Source: Pseudomonas fluorescens
Lineage (GTDB): Bacteria; Pseudomonadota; Gammaproteobacteria; Pseudomonadales; Pseudomonadaceae
Assembly: GCF_040448305.1 (NCBI RefSeq)
Contig: NZ_CP148752.1
Location: 1,178,001 to 1,242,000, forward strand
Length of the DNA stretch: 64,000 bases
Reading direction: 5' to 3'
Each line of letters begins with the position of its first letter. Positions within the stretch are counted from its first letter, which is position 1. Shown here one piece after another: positions 11,856 through 21,070 of the stretch. The notes beneath the pieces are model-generated. The model was not told the DNA's origin and did not search any database. It worked only from the letters and a program-made list of their open reading frames with translations. Both the position numbers and the translations under genes were made by a program.

Positions 11856-13756
11856 ATTGGCTCGGCGGGAGTGGGGCTTACCAACGGTAAACTGAGGACG
11901 AATGCGGTACCACCGCTGGCCGGGTGCTCGACACCCAGGTGACCGCCGGTGGCGGCGGCGAGGCTGGCGGAAAGGGTCAGGCCGAGGCCCAGGCCCTGTT
12001 CGCCGGGTTTGGTGGTGAAGAACGGTTCGAACAGGTGCTTGCGCGCTTCGGCGTCGATGCCGTGGCCGTTGTCACGCACCCGCAGGCGATATTTGCCATC
12101 GAACGCTTCGCCTTCGAGCCACAGCTCGGGTTGCGGCTGCGCTTGCATGGCGTCGAGGGCGTTGCCGATCAGGTTGACCAGAATCTGCTCCAGGCGGGTC
12201 TGGTCGATCTGCACCTGCACATCGGTGAAATCGCGGTGCAGTTGCAGCTGGATGTTTTCCACCCGGCCGCCGAGCAATTGCAAGGCCGCGTCCACGCCTT
12301 TGCCGAGGCAGGCCTGGCCCTTGTCGTCACCGCGCCGGGCGAACGAGCGCAGGCTGGCAGTGATCCGGCCCATGCGGTCGATCAGTTCGTTGATGGTCTT
12401 GAGGTTGGTGCTGGCCACGTCGAGCTGGCCGCGTTCGAGGAAGCGCACGGTATTGCCGGACAAGGTGCGCAGCGCCGCCAGCGGCTGGTTCAGTTCGTGG
12501 GCGATGCTGGTGGACATCTGGCCGATGGCCGCGAGTTTTCCTGCCTGTACCAATTCATCCTGGGCGCGGCGCAAGGTCTCTTCGGCCTGCCGGCGTTCGC
12601 GGATCTGGCCCTTGAGCCGTTCGTTGCTGGCGCGCAGGTCGGTGGTGCGTTCGGTAATCCGACGCTCCAGCTGATTGTTGGCTTCCTGCAAGGCTTCCCG
12701 GGCCGCGAGGCGGGTGGCGATCACCTTGCGTCGCTCGTTCCAGGCGATCAAAAGGAACGCCAGGAGGGCAAACGCCACGGCCACCAGGATCCCCTGGTTG
12801 ATCGCTTCGCGGCGCAAGTCCTGAAGCGGCGTGAGCAGGGTGAAGTTCCACGGCGTATCGCCGAGCGGCCGGGTTTGCGCCAGGTAGCTGATGTTTTCAT
12901 CGTCGGACACCAGTTCGCTGTTGGCCGGGAACGTGAGTTTTTCCACGCCTTCGGACAGGGTTTCCCGGGCCAGCGGCTGCAATTCGTTGAGCGGGAACCA
13001 GTAGTACTGCAGGCTGCGGGCGAGTTTTTCCTTGGTTTCTTCGCTCAGCGGCACCACCGATTTCAAGCGCCGCGCCGGATCGCTGGACAGAATGATGATG
13101 CCGTTTTCGTCGCTGACGAAGGCTTCCAGGCGTGCCCGTTGCCAGCGTTCTTCCATGGCTTCCAGGCGGACCTTGACCACCGCGACGCCGATGATCTTGC
13201 CGTGTTCTTCCAGGCCATGGGCCAGGTAGTAACCGGGTTCGCCGTTGGTGCTGCCGATGCCGTAGAAGCGCCCCGGCTGACCGCGCACGGCGTTCTGGAA
13301 ATAGGCGCGAAAGGACAGGTCTTCACCCAGGTAACTGTCGACATCGCGCCAGTTGCTGGTGGCCATGACGCGACCGGTGGTGTCCATCACGTAGATGGCC
13401 CGACTGCGGCTGCGCCGGTTCAGGCCTTCGAGGTAATCGTTGACCGTCTGCCGGTGTTCCGGAGTCGGGTCGGCCAGCAACTGCGGAACGCTGGTTTCGA
13501 GTTCCAGCAGGCTGGGCAGGTAGGTGTATTTGCTGATTTCGCTTTCGACGGCACGGGCGTGCAGTTCCAGCTGACGCTGGCCGTTTTCGCCAAGGCTGCG
13601 AATGCCGTAGTGCTCACTGATCCAGAAGCCGATACAGCCCAGGCCGATCATCATGGCGATGATCAGCGGCGGCAGGAACAAATGACGAACCAGACGGGGT
13701 TTCACGGCGAGTGATGGCATTGCTGCGCGATAAAGATTGGGGTCGCATTTCATCAC
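11852..13756 (-). CDS. aauS: Sensor histidine kinase AauS
   Basis: A 634-residue membrane kinase. TM1 lies at about residues 26-47. A roughly 270-residue periplasmic region, probably a double-Cache ligand domain as in DctB, precedes TM2 (ILVAVAFALLAFLLIAW). A coiled coil then leads to the HisKA domain with phospho-His in SIAHELNQPLAAL, and the HATPase domain shows the N box (LIGNALDAM), DNGHGID and GLGLGLTLS. It should sense glutamate/aspartate-type ligands and phosphorylate AauR. The chosen start (ATG 13756, AAGG upstream) could alternatively be ATG 13720. A REP pair separates it from aatP. Confidence 0.87.
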
Positions 13757-13808
13757 AGATGCCTTGGGTCAACCACAACACAAATCTGCAAGCCACCACC
13801 GCGGCCCC

Positions 13809-13900
13809 CTGTAGGAGCGAGCCTGCTCGCGATAGCGGACTGACATTCAACATCAATGTTGACTGTCAGGGCCTCATCGCGAGCAGGCTCGCTCCCACAG
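13809..13900. repeat. REP pair (REPIN)
   Basis: Inverted REP units between aatP and aauS, codirectional genes. It could reduce read-through or stabilise the upstream aat transcript. Confidence 0.9.
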
Positions 13901-13936
13901 GAGATCGGTACGGCTTCGGGCTATTGCCCGGTGCTT

Positions 13937-14671
13937 TTAGTGCTGCAGAATCTTGTTGAGGAAGTGCTGCGTACGCTCGGCGCGGGCGTTGATGTCGCCG
14001 AAGAACTCTTCTTTCTTGCAGTCTTCGATGATCTTGCCCTGGTCCATGAAAATCACGCGGTCCGCCACTTTACGGGCGAAGCCCATTTCGTGGGTCACGC
14101 ACATCATGGTCATGCCTTCGTGGGCCAGTTGCACCATCACGTCGAGCACTTCGTTGACCATTTCCGGGTCCAGCGCGGAGGTTGGTTCGTCGAACAGCAT
14201 GACGATCGGGTCCATCGCCAGCGCACGGGCAATCGCCACACGCTGTTGCTGACCGCCGGACAGTTGGCCCGGGTGCTTGTGGGCATGGGCCGAGAGACCG
14301 ACGCGTTCGAGCAGTTGCAGGCCTTTCTTGGTGGCTTCTTCCTTGCTGCGGCCCAAGACCTTGATCTGCGCGATGGTCAGGTTTTCGGTGATGGTCAGGT
14401 GCGGGAACAGCTCGAAGTGCTGGAACACCATGCCCACGCGGGAACGCAGTTTCGGCAGGTTGGTCTTCGGGTCGGCGATGGAGGTGCCGTCGACCACGAT
14501 GTCGCCTTTCTGGAACGGTTCCAGGGCGTTGACGCACTTGATCAGGGTCGACTTGCCGGAACCGGATGGCCCGCACACCACGATCACTTCGCCTTTTTTG
14601 ACCTCGGTGCTGCAATCAGTCAGTACCTGGAAGTCCCCATACCACTTGTTGATGCTTTTGATAGAGATCAT
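13937..14671 (-). CDS. aatP: Acidic amino acid ABC transporter, ATP-binding protein
   Basis: A 244-residue ABC ATPase of the polar amino acid (GltL/GlnQ) group. Walker A is GPSGSGKST, the ABC signature is [15 protein letters not shown], Walker B is [13 protein letters not shown], and the switch His is in CVTHEMGFA. It drives import of glutamate/aspartate with AatQ-AatM and the binding protein AatJ. Its ATG overlaps the aatM stop by four bases (14668-14671), which shows coupled translation within aatJQMP. It is the last transporter gene before a REP pair and the aauSR regulators. Confidence 0.93.
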   Translation of the reverse strand: MISIKSINKWYGDFQVLTDCSTEVKKGEVIVVCGPSGSGKSTLIKCVNALEPFQKGDIVVDGTSIADPKTNLPKLRSRVGMVFQHFELFPHLTITENLTIAQIKVLGRSKEEATKKGLQLLERVGLSAHAHKHPGQLSGGQQQRVAIARALAMDPIVMLFDEPTSALDPEMVNEVLDVMVQLAHEGMTMMCVTHEMGFARKVADRVIFMDQGKIIEDCKKEEFFGDINARAERTQHFLNKILQH

Positions 14672-15342
14672 ACGGCGAACCTTTTTTGCAGACGCTTGAC
14701 CAGCTGCGAGGCGGCAAAGCTGATGATGAAGTACACGAGACCCGCGAAAATCAGGAACTCATTGGAGCGGCCAATGATGTCGCCACTGGCGCGCGAAGCA
14801 TTGAGGAAGTCCACCAGGCCGACGGCGTAGACCAGCGAGGTGTCCTGAAACAGGATGATGCTCTGTTGCAGCAACAGCGGCGTCATCTTGCGGAACGCTT
14901 GCGGCAGGATGATCAGGCGCATCATCTGGCCATAGCTCATGCCAAGGGCCTGGGCGGCGCCCATTTGACCCTTGGGAATCGACTGCACACCGGCGCGGAC
15001 GATTTCGCAGAAGTACGCCGCTTCGAACATCATGAAGGCCACGATGCACGAGGCGAACGCGCCGATCGGCGTGTCTTCGCCGGTGATCCAGCGCAGCACG
15101 AACGGCACCGCCAGGTAGAACCAGGTGATCACCAGCAGCAACGGGATCGAGCGGAAATAGTTGACGTACGCGCCGGCGATGTTCGACAGCAACTTGCTGT
15201 GGGACAGACGCATCAACGCCAGGAGGGTGCCGAGGATGATCCCGCCGACCACGCCCATGGCCATCAGCTTGAGGGTCATGATCATGCCGTTCCACAGGCC
15301 CGGCAGGGACGGGATGATGCCCGAGAAGTCGAATTCCATCAT
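14668..15342 (-). CDS. aatM: Acidic amino acid ABC transporter, permease
   Basis: A 224-residue inner-membrane permease of the HisM/GltK group with about five hydrophobic helices. The EAA-type loop is visible as [33 protein letters not shown], with the family hallmark EAA-like A-x-A-L-G and I-L-P-Q-A. It pairs with AatQ to form the translocation pore. Two adjacent ATG codons (15342 and 15339) follow a GGGGG ribosome binding site, so the exact start is one of these. It overlaps aatQ and aatP at its two ends by four bases each. Confidence 0.92.
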   Translation of the reverse strand: MMEFDFSGIIPSLPGLWNGMIMTLKLMAMGVVGGIILGTLLALMRLSHSKLLSNIAGAYVNYFRSIPLLLVITWFYLAVPFVLRWITGEDTPIGAFASCIVAFMMFEAAYFCEIVRAGVQSIPKGQMGAAQALGMSYGQMMRLIILPQAFRKMTPLLLQQSIILFQDTSLVYAVGLVDFLNASRASGDIIGRSNEFLIFAGLVYFIISFAASQLVKRLQKRFAV

Positions 15343-16085
15343 TTACCCCCTACGGAGATCAGGCCCGGTACGGCGACTTTCTTCTCGACCATGCGCATCA
15401 GCAACATCAGGCTCATGTTCAGGGTGAAGTAGATCAGCGTTGCCAGGGTAAAGGCTTCGAACAGGTTGGCGGAGAACTCGGCGGTCTGTTTGGTCTGCGC
15501 GAGCAATTCCATCAAGCCGATCAGCGAGGCCACGGAGGTGTTCTTGAAGACGTTCAAGAATTCCGAGGTGAGCGGCGGAATGATGATCCGGTAGGCCTGT
15601 GGCAGCAGCACGTTCCAGTAGATCTGCGGCAGTTTGAAACCCATGGCGCGGGCCGCGGATTCCTGGCCTTTTGGCAGGGCCTGGATACCGGTGCGCACCT
15701 GTTCGCAAACCCGGGCGGTGGTGAACAGGCCCAGGCACACGACGACGCTGAGGAAGGCCGAGGTGGTCGGGTTCAGATCCTGCTTGTACCACTCTTGCAG
15801 GTCCGCCGGCAGCAGGTCGGGTACCAGGAAGTACCAGATGAACAGCTGAACCAGCAGCGGCACGTTACGGAAGAGTTCGACGTAGCAGGTGGCGATGCCC
15901 GATACGATGCGGTTCGGCACGGTACGCATGACGCCCAGGATCGAGCCCAGTGTCAGGGCGATGATCCAGGCCGCGATGGCGATACCGATGGTCCAGGCCA
16001 GACCGGACACGTACCAGTCGAAATAGGTCTCGCTGCCCACGCCGGTGGACTTGAAGAACACGCCCCAGTCCCAGTTGTAATTCAT
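15339..16085 (-). CDS. aatQ: Acidic amino acid ABC transporter, permease
   Basis: A 248-residue inner-membrane permease of the HisM/GltJ group. The ABC-contact loop is RTGIQALPKGQESAARAMGF followed by LPQIYWNVLLPQAYR. About five hydrophobic helices are visible, and a polar N-terminus (NYNWDWGVFF) is typical of GltJ. GGGGAG before ATG 16085 is a good ribosome binding site. A 193-base gap with a strong hairpin separates it from aatJ, a usual arrangement that allows excess binding protein. It forms a heterodimer with AatM. Confidence 0.92.
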   Translation of the reverse strand: MNYNWDWGVFFKSTGVGSETYFDWYVSGLAWTIGIAIAAWIIALTLGSILGVMRTVPNRIVSGIATCYVELFRNVPLLVQLFIWYFLVPDLLPADLQEWYKQDLNPTTSAFLSVVVCLGLFTTARVCEQVRTGIQALPKGQESAARAMGFKLPQIYWNVLLPQAYRIIIPPLTSEFLNVFKNTSVASLIGLMELLAQTKQTAEFSANLFEAFTLATLIYFTLNMSLMLLMRMVEKKVAVPGLISVGGK

Positions 16086-16231
16086 TAGGGTCTCCCCTCA
16101 GTTCAATCGATGTACAAGTGCCCGCTTGGGGGAAGCTCCGTTCCCGCCTGACCTTGAGAGTCAGGCACACGCGCTCGGCTCGACAGCCACCGGTTCGAGT
16201 GTTTCCAGAAATGCCAGCAGGAAGTGACCAC

Positions 16232-16261
16232 CTCCTGAAAGGGCGAGGGCCCTCTCAGGAG
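16232..16261 (-). promoter_or_regulatory. Intercistronic hairpin between aatJ and aatQ
   Basis: CTCCTGAAAGGGC and GCCCTCTCAGGAG form a 13-position stem with one mismatch and a 4-base loop. There is no T-tract, so it looks more like a 3'-end stabiliser or partial terminator for the aatJ message than a full terminator. Confidence 0.65.
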
Positions 16262-16278
16262 ATAAGGTTAGTCAGAAA

Positions 16279-17193
16279 TCAGGACTTCTTGTCGTCAGCC
16301 GCTTTATCAGTCGGTTTGGCGATCAGGGCCTTGAGTTCTTCGCTCATCGGGAAGTTCAGGTTCAGGCCTTTTGGCGGGATTGGTTGCATGAACCACTTTT
16401 CGTAGATCTTGTTGATCTCGCCCGATGCGTAGGTGGCCTTGATGGCGTCATCCACAGCCTTTTTGAACGGCTCGTCGCCTTTGCGCACCATGCAGCCGTA
16501 GATTTCGTAGGACTGTGGAGTGCCGGTTACGGCCCAATCACTGGCCTTCTTGGCCTTGGCAGCTTCACCAGCCAGCAGGGCGTCATCCATCATGAAGGCC
16601 ACTGCACGGCCGGTTTCCAGCATCTGGAACGACTCGCCGTGGTCTTTGGCGGAGATGACGTTCATGCCCATCTGCTTGTCGGCGTTCATCGCCTTGAGGA
16701 TGCGCTCGGACGTGGTGCCGGCGGTGGTCACGACGTTCTTGCCTTTCAGATCGTCGAAATCCTTGTACTTGGAGTCTGCCTTGGACAGCAAGCGAGTACC
16801 GATTTCGAAGATGCCAACGGAGAAGTCAACTTGCTGCTGACGCTCGACGTTGTTGGTGGTGGAACCGCACTCGAGGTCCACGGTGCCGTTCTGCACCAGC
16901 GGGATGCGGGTTTGCGAAGTCACCAGGTTGTATTTGACCTGGAGGTTCGGCATGTCCAGGTCTTTTTTGATGGCTTCGACGACTTTCAACTGGATGTCGT
17001 GGGAGTAGCCGACCGGTTTGCCGGAAGCGTCTGCAATGTAGGAAAACGGAATGGAAGCGTCGCGATGGCCCAGGGTGATGGTGCCGGAGTCTTTGATCTT
17101 CTTCAGGGTGCCGGTGAGTTCGGCGGCGAAAACTGGCGTGCTGATCAGAGCGGCAGCAATGGCTGCGCCCAGGATATGGGGAACGATGCGCAT
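16279..17193 (-). CDS. aatJ: Periplasmic glutamate/aspartate-binding protein
   Basis: A 304-residue solute-binding protein of family 3. The signal peptide is residues 1 to about 23 (AAIAAALISTPVFA followed by AE). The mature start ELTGTLKKIKDSGTITLGHRDASIPFSY is typical of GltI/AatJ, and DLECGSTTNNVERQQQVDFS carries ligand-contact residues seen in this group. I start it at ATG 17193, which has GAGGAAAA upstream; a longer frame to 17292 lacks a signal sequence at its N-terminus. It captures glutamate/aspartate for AatQMP. Its upstream region carries a sigma-54 promoter and two AauR-like boxes. Confidence 0.93.
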   Translation of the reverse strand: MRIVPHILGAAIAAALISTPVFAAELTGTLKKIKDSGTITLGHRDASIPFSYIADASGKPVGYSHDIQLKVVEAIKKDLDMPNLQVKYNLVTSQTRIPLVQNGTVDLECGSTTNNVERQQQVDFSVGIFEIGTRLLSKADSKYKDFDDLKGKNVVTTAGTTSERILKAMNADKQMGMNVISAKDHGESFQMLETGRAVAFMMDDALLAGEAAKAKKASDWAVTGTPQSYEIYGCMVRKGDEPFKKAVDDAIKATYASGEINKIYEKWFMQPIPPKGLNLNFPMSEELKALIAKPTDKAADDKKS

Positions 17194-17310
17194 CAAATTT
17201 TCCTCGACATTGTTTTTTTTATGGAGCCAGTTCACCGGCCCTTTTGTGCTGCAAAACACCTGAGCGCTACGATGAGTCGGCGCAAAGGACATTCGTCGAA
17301 GAAGTGTAGA

Positions 17311-17325
17311 GCATGACTCGTGCCA
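17311..17325 (-). promoter_or_regulatory. Sigma-54 (-24/-12) promoter of aatJ
   Basis: Minus strand reads TGGCACGAGTCATGC: the TGG of the -24 element and the GC of the -12 element, with exactly ten bases between GG and GC. Transcription would start near 17299, giving a leader of about 105 bases before aatJ. Confidence 0.85.
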
Positions 17326-17401
17326 GACCAGTGTGAATTGATCAAGACGTTGATTTATAAGGGAATTAAATATTTTTTGCGTTGAGATTTCACTGAGGTG
17401 A

Positions 17402-17415
17402 TCCGGTTAACCGAA
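17402..17415. promoter_or_regulatory. Putative AauR box 1 (imperfect)
   Basis: TCCGGTTAACCGAA matches the TTCGG-N4-CCGAA pattern with one change. It lies about 90 bases upstream of the sigma-54 promoter, as enhancer sites do. Confidence 0.6.
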
Positions 17416-17432
17416 CCGACCCGCAGGTCGCG

Positions 17433-17446
17433 TTCGGAAAACCGAA
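17433..17446. promoter_or_regulatory. Putative AauR box 2 (perfect)
   Basis: TTCGGAAAACCGAA is a perfect TTCGG-N4-CCGAA inverted repeat, centred 31 bases (about three helical turns) from box 1, so both sites face the same side of the DNA. I recall this motif for P. putida AauR, but could not check it. Confidence 0.7.
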
Positions 17447-17470
17447 TGGTGGCAGGGTGCTACCCGATCA

Positions 17471-19099
17471 TCAGGTGTACTTGCGCTTGTCGGGAGCCGG
17501 CGGGAAGTACTGGTACAACCAGGTTTCACTCAGCGTGCGGTCGTTGGTGCGGATGAACAGGCGCAGCTCGACAGGCTCGACGCTGTCATTGGTCGGGTAC
17601 CAGTCAAACAGGATGCGGTAGCCCTTGATGTCGTCGAGCTTGAGCACGCTGAAATCCTTGACCTCGCCGTTCGAGCAAGTGACCACCGGCTCGATGCCCG
17701 CGCCTTCAGGCAAGCGGTCCAGGCCGCCGCCGGTAAAGTCCACGGCAAAACGACGGGCCCAGACTGGCGGGTAATGCTCGCCTGGCGCCCAGCCTTCGGT
17801 GAAGCCGCCCATGCCCGAACGGGTCGCGTTGACCCGTGCCAACGGCGTTCCGACTGGCGGCAATGCGCTCCAGTACAGCTTGTAGCCGTAGTTCAACGAA
17901 TCCCCCGCAGCTACCGGTTTCTTCGGCGTCCAGAAGGCGACGATGTTGTCCATGGTTTCGCCGGTGGTCGGGATCTCCAGCAGATCGACCGAGCCTTCGC
18001 CCCACGCGGTGGTCGGTTCGACCCACAGGCTCGGGCGGCGGCTGTACCAGTCGACCGTGTCCTGATAGCTGGCGAACTCGTGGTCGGTCTGCACCAGGCC
18101 GAAGCCCTTCGGGTCGGTATCGGCAAAGGCATTGAATTGCAGGGTCGCCGGGTTGTTCAGCGGGCGGCAGATCCACTCGCCGTTACCGCGCCACATGGCC
18201 AGGCGGTCGGAGTCGTGGATTTGCGGGTGAATGGTGTCGCACATCCGGCGTTCGTGGGTGCCGCAACTGAACATGCTGGTCATCGGCGCGATGCCCAACT
18301 GGTCGATGGCGGTCCGTGCGTTGACGTGGGCGTCGATCTCCATCACCACGCGCTCGGCCTGGCAGTCGATATCGAAGCGGTAGGCACCGGTGGCGCTCGG
18401 CGAGTCGAGCAGGGCGTAGACCACGAAGCGGGTGCTGTCCTTGTTCGGTGTCTCGAACCAGAACTTGGTGAAGTCAGGGAATTCTTCACGCTTCTTGGCG
18501 TAGGTGTCGATCGCCAGCCCGCGGGCCGACAAACCGTACTGGCCGGTGGCGTCCACCGCACGGAAGTAACTGGCGCCGAGGAAGGACACGACATCGTGCT
18601 TGTCCAGTTCCGGGGCCTTGAACAGCTTGAAGCCGGAGAAACCCAGGTCACCCTTGAGCTGTGCGGTGTCGACCGTGGTGTTTTCATAGTTGAACAGCGA
18701 TGGGCGGAAATGCACCTCGCGGGCCATCCGGGTTTTCGGATCGACGCTGTACATGCGCACCGGCTGCTTGAACCCCATGCCGACGTGGAAGAACTGCACG
18801 TCCAGCTGGCCCTTGAGCTCTTTCCACAACGAATGATTGCCGTCGTAGCGGATCGCATTGAAGTTCTGCGGCGTCATGGTCGCCAGGGTCGGCGGCAACT
18901 GTTGCTTGGTGTCCTGGTAGCGATTGCTGGCGAGCTGTTTGGCCTGGAGCTTCAGCGCCTCGAAATCGAACGCGGTGGCTTCGCCGTCAGCGGTGCCACC
19001 GCCGGCGGCCCAGGCCTTGGCGGCCAACAGGCCCGTGGCGGACAAACCGGTGTAGGCCGCGATGGCCATGGAGGCTTTGAGCAAGTTCCTGCGGTGCAT
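17471..19099 (-). CDS. opgD: Glucan biosynthesis protein D, Tat-exported
   Basis: A 542-residue periplasmic protein of the OpgG/OpgD (MdoG/MdoD) family, which shapes the backbone of osmoregulated periplasmic glucans. The N-terminus has a twin-arginine signal (HRRNLLKAS followed by a hydrophobic segment ending near AWAAGG), which distinguishes OpgD from Sec-exported OpgG. Long stretches such as [14 protein letters not shown] and [17 protein letters not shown] are family-typical. I start it at ATG 19099 because the Tat signal begins there; the frame extends to 19189 without support. It stands alone, ending just before the aat promoter region. Confidence 0.9.
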   Translation of the reverse strand: MHRRNLLKASMAIAAYTGLSATGLLAAKAWAAGGGTADGEATAFDFEALKLQAKQLASNRYQDTKQQLPPTLATMTPQNFNAIRYDGNHSLWKELKGQLDVQFFHVGMGFKQPVRMYSVDPKTRMAREVHFRPSLFNYENTTVDTAQLKGDLGFSGFKLFKAPELDKHDVVSFLGASYFRAVDATGQYGLSARGLAIDTYAKKREEFPDFTKFWFETPNKDSTRFVVYALLDSPSATGAYRFDIDCQAERVVMEIDAHVNARTAIDQLGIAPMTSMFSCGTHERRMCDTIHPQIHDSDRLAMWRGNGEWICRPLNNPATLQFNAFADTDPKGFGLVQTDHEFASYQDTVDWYSRRPSLWVEPTTAWGEGSVDLLEIPTTGETMDNIVAFWTPKKPVAAGDSLNYGYKLYWSALPPVGTPLARVNATRSGMGGFTEGWAPGEHYPPVWARRFAVDFTGGGLDRLPEGAGIEPVVTCSNGEVKDFSVLKLDDIKGYRILFDWYPTNDSVEPVELRLFIRTNDRTLSETWLYQYFPPAPDKRKYT

Positions 19100-19517
19100 A
19101 AATACAACCTGTCGTGAACAATCCCGCGCCGTTCCTGGCACGTGCTGGATCAGAAATATCGGTTCGGACATGCCTTCGGCCAAACACAACGGACTTTTAC
19201 ACAGATGCCCGACAGCTTAAACCGTTCGATTGAAGAGCAAAATTGATTGATGGCACTGCGCCGTCTCAGCAATGAAACAAGACATGTCGGGAAACAATTC
19301 CGACAGGGGTTTCTGATTTACAGGGCATTTCTGCTTTTTTCGACTAATTACTCTAAAAACCGCTTTTCAGCGCCCGGAATATTTCTATTCTGTGCACATG
19401 ACCGGTTTATGCCCTTCGGACCGGTGCGGTTCAGCGGGCACCCAGCGGCTGCTGAAAAAGGGATAGGGCGATGCGGTTTTTTGCAGTTTCTTTGACGTCT
19501 AGAGAAGGACATCGTCC
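19100..19517. other. Intergenic region upstream of opgD and the 61-residue ORF
   Basis: No gene is visible in these 418 bases. The part 19300-19400 is AT-rich and should hold divergent promoters. A direct repeat ACCGGT occurs at 19401-19406 and 19420-19425, and its role is unknown. Confidence 0.5.
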
Positions 19518-19703
19518 ATGTCGAAAGTACAAGGCATCACCGAAATGTTGGGAATCTTTCCGTGTCTGGCCCTGGGGCGTCGAAGACGCCGGCTCAATAG
19601 CGAGGAAATGAAACTGGTGGAACGCTATCGGGAACTGTCGGAGAGCGACAGGATCGCGATGAGGTATCTGGTGGATGCGATGAGGAGTGTTTCGAGGTTT
19701 TGA
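19518..19703 (+). CDS. Small basic protein, unknown function
   Basis: A 61-residue protein that I do not recognise by name. The middle has a run of arginines (GRRRRRLNSEE), and the C-terminal half (EEMKLVERYRELSESDRIAMRYLVDAM) resembles the helical tail found after XRE-type HTH domains in some regulators. The HTH itself is absent, so this could be a remnant or a small accessory protein. GAAGGAC upstream of the ATG supports translation. It sits alone beside the accessory patch, and its base composition is close to the core genes. Confidence 0.55.
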   Translation: MSKVQGITEMLGIFPCLALGRRRRRLNSEEMKLVERYRELSESDRIAMRYLVDAMRSVSRF

Positions 19704-19751
19704 AGAAGGCGGGTATTCAGTCGCGGCAAGGTAGTCGCGGCTGAGTGCTTT

Positions 19752-20042
19752 CTACCAATCTTGCGAGCGCTCCATTCGCTGATGGAGCACTCGCAAAACT
19801 TGAATTTTTCCTTGAGAAAATCGGTAAGGAGCAATGAAGGGATAACGATCAAGAACCAGTTCTCGTACATCTGGCATGACGGAAGGTCTGCCTGAGCCAG
19901 GAAACACTTCCAGTTGTTTGAAGGACTGCAAAATCGTCGAGATGATCTTCATGGCGGCGTCTGCGCCTGCGGTCTCTCGGTAGTGTTCGTGGATATTGTC
20001 GAGGTCGCTTTCCGCTTTTTCAGTCAGTACTACGTTCGGCAC
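19752..20042 (-). CDS. RelE/ParE-family toxin
   Basis: A 96-residue toxin of a type II toxin-antitoxin system. The N-terminal VVLTEKAESDLDNIHEHYRE and the C-terminal strand pattern (YPFIAPYRFSQGKIQVLRVLHQRM) are typical of RelE/ParE folds. It could act as an mRNA interferase or a gyrase poison; sequence alone does not decide. The start overlaps the antitoxin gene by 23 bases (20020-20042), the usual coupling. It is the left part of the accessory patch. Confidence 0.88.
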   Translation of the reverse strand: MPNVVLTEKAESDLDNIHEHYRETAGADAAMKIISTILQSFKQLEVFPGSGRPSVMPDVRELVLDRYPFIAPYRFSQGKIQVLRVLHQRMERSQDW

Positions 20043-20268
20043 GTTTTTCCCACTTAGCCTTCACGGCGTCCAGATCGGTGAGTTTCCCAGCATCGGCATC
20101 GGCTATACCCTCGCTGATGGCTTGCAGATGCCAAGACTCAGCTTCCACATATCGAACCAGTGCTCGCTTTAGGTGATATTGACGATCGCGATCAGTGGCT
20201 GCTGCCAATTGATCCAGTTGTTGAGCCAGAAGCTCTTCGACGCGAAAAGATAGAACGGGCGAGGCCAT
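20020..20268 (-). CDS. Ribbon-helix-helix antitoxin
   Basis: An 82-residue antitoxin. The N-terminal SPVLSFRVEELLAQQLDQLAAATDRDRQYHLKRALVRYVE fits a CopG/RHH DNA-binding domain, and the charged C-terminal part (KLTDLDAVKAKWEKRAE) should wrap the toxin. I start it at ATG 20268, which has GAGGAAA upstream; a longer frame to 20304 runs through the likely operator. It neutralises the RelE/ParE toxin encoded just downstream and should repress its own promoter. Confidence 0.87.
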   Translation of the reverse strand: MASPVLSFRVEELLAQQLDQLAAATDRDRQYHLKRALVRYVEAESWHLQAISEGIADADAGKLTDLDAVKAKWEKRAERSTD

Positions 20269-20285
20269 GACGGCTTTCCTCAATG

Positions 20286-20310
20286 TGTATACGCTGTAAA
20301 CCACGTAAAC
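20286..20310. promoter_or_regulatory. Putative toxin-antitoxin operator/promoter
   Basis: A direct repeat GTAAAC at 20296-20301 and 20305-20310 (nine-base step) and TGTATA at 20286-20291 (TATACA on the minus strand, a possible -10) lie 18-42 bases upstream of the antitoxin start, as expected for RHH autorepression. Confidence 0.5.
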
Positions 20311-20514
20311 ACCCTAGGTTGTACCGTGATGTTCGTCAACCCTCACCACGTGCTGAGTAAAAGACACTCTAGCCAGTGATACTGCAGTGGACGGAGGGGA
20401 AATGTTGCGAGTGATTGCCTTGTAAGCAGATTGTCCACTGGCATAGGGGCGAGCGCTGTTATCGACTCACCTTTCACGCCTCTCCTGAAGCGGCGAGGCC
20501 GTGCTCATACGGCA

Positions 20515-20544
20515 AACGGGGCAGACGGTAGCGTCCGCCCCGTT
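20515..20544. terminator. Hairpin terminator after the BRO-N gene
   Basis: AACGGGGC pairs with GCCCCGTT around an inner GACG-GTAG-CGTC hairpin, followed by T residues on the plus strand and GTTTG on the minus strand. It lies 20 bases past the BRO-N stop. Confidence 0.7.
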
Positions 20545-20563
20545 TTCATTAAGGGCTCAAGAC

Positions 20564-21070
20564 TCAGCGGCAGGTGCCCGCAACCGGATAGGGGCGCTGC
20601 ACCTGCATCAACTCAGGCATGTCTCGCCACTTGATCCAGGCGTGATGTTGGTAATGCAGCAAGGGCACCGAGATTCCGGCCCAATTCAAGGAACTCAGGC
20701 TTGGCAGGTTTTCCACAGACGCTGATTTCGCATCACGCAGCGAGGGTATGACGTCGTTGCTCAACCACTGGCGCAGGTTGCGGTTTTCCGGGACGAAGTG
20801 GTGAACCAGCAAGGCGTACATGCCTGATTCGCTGACCATCAGGGCTTCGACCGTTTTGCCGTCCTTGCGCAGCCAGACGCTGCGACGTTGGTCGGGGTCG
20901 AGTTTCAGGGTGAGCCGTTCATTCAGGGGTTTGCCCATCAGGCGCCCAAGGTCCTGAACACAGAACCAGGCTTGGTTGTCTTGCATAAAGGCGTGGAGGA
21001 AGCGGTTGTGGCGGGTGAAGACGGTGGGATCAAAATAGGGAAGAGGCGAGCTTTGAGGATGCATTGGCAT
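20564..21070 (-). CDS. BRO-N domain (phage antirepressor-like) protein
   Basis: A 168-residue protein with a BRO-N/antirepressor N-terminal domain. The visible features are FTRHNRFLHAFMQDNQAWFCVQDLGRLMGKPLNERLTLKLDPDQR, ending the domain with ALMVSESGMYALLVHHFVPENRNLRQWLSNDVIPSLR. BRO-N proteins bind DNA and counter phage repressors, but no phage genes are nearby, so it is an orphan copy. I start it at ATG 21070 (GGAAA upstream); the longer frame to 21196 is not family-like. The C-terminal 50 residues do not match anything I know. Confidence 0.8.
   Translation of the reverse strand: MPMHPQSSPLPYFDPTVFTRHNRFLHAFMQDNQAWFCVQDLGRLMGKPLNERLTLKLDPDQRRSVWLRKDGKTVEALMVSESGMYALLVHHFVPENRNLRQWLSNDVIPSLRDAKSASVENLPSLSSLNWAGISVPLLHYQHHAWIKWRDMPELMQVQRPYPVAGTCR

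Noticed and set aside
11924..13714. 596-residue ORF on the plus strand opposite aauS
   Set aside because: A shadow of high-GC codons in the kinase gene; no start signal or family resemblance.
17433..17446. Rho-independent terminator of opgD
   Set aside because: The stem is only five bases and lacks a T-tract after it; the spacing with a second box and a sigma-54 promoter fits an activator site better, though a weak terminator role is not excluded.
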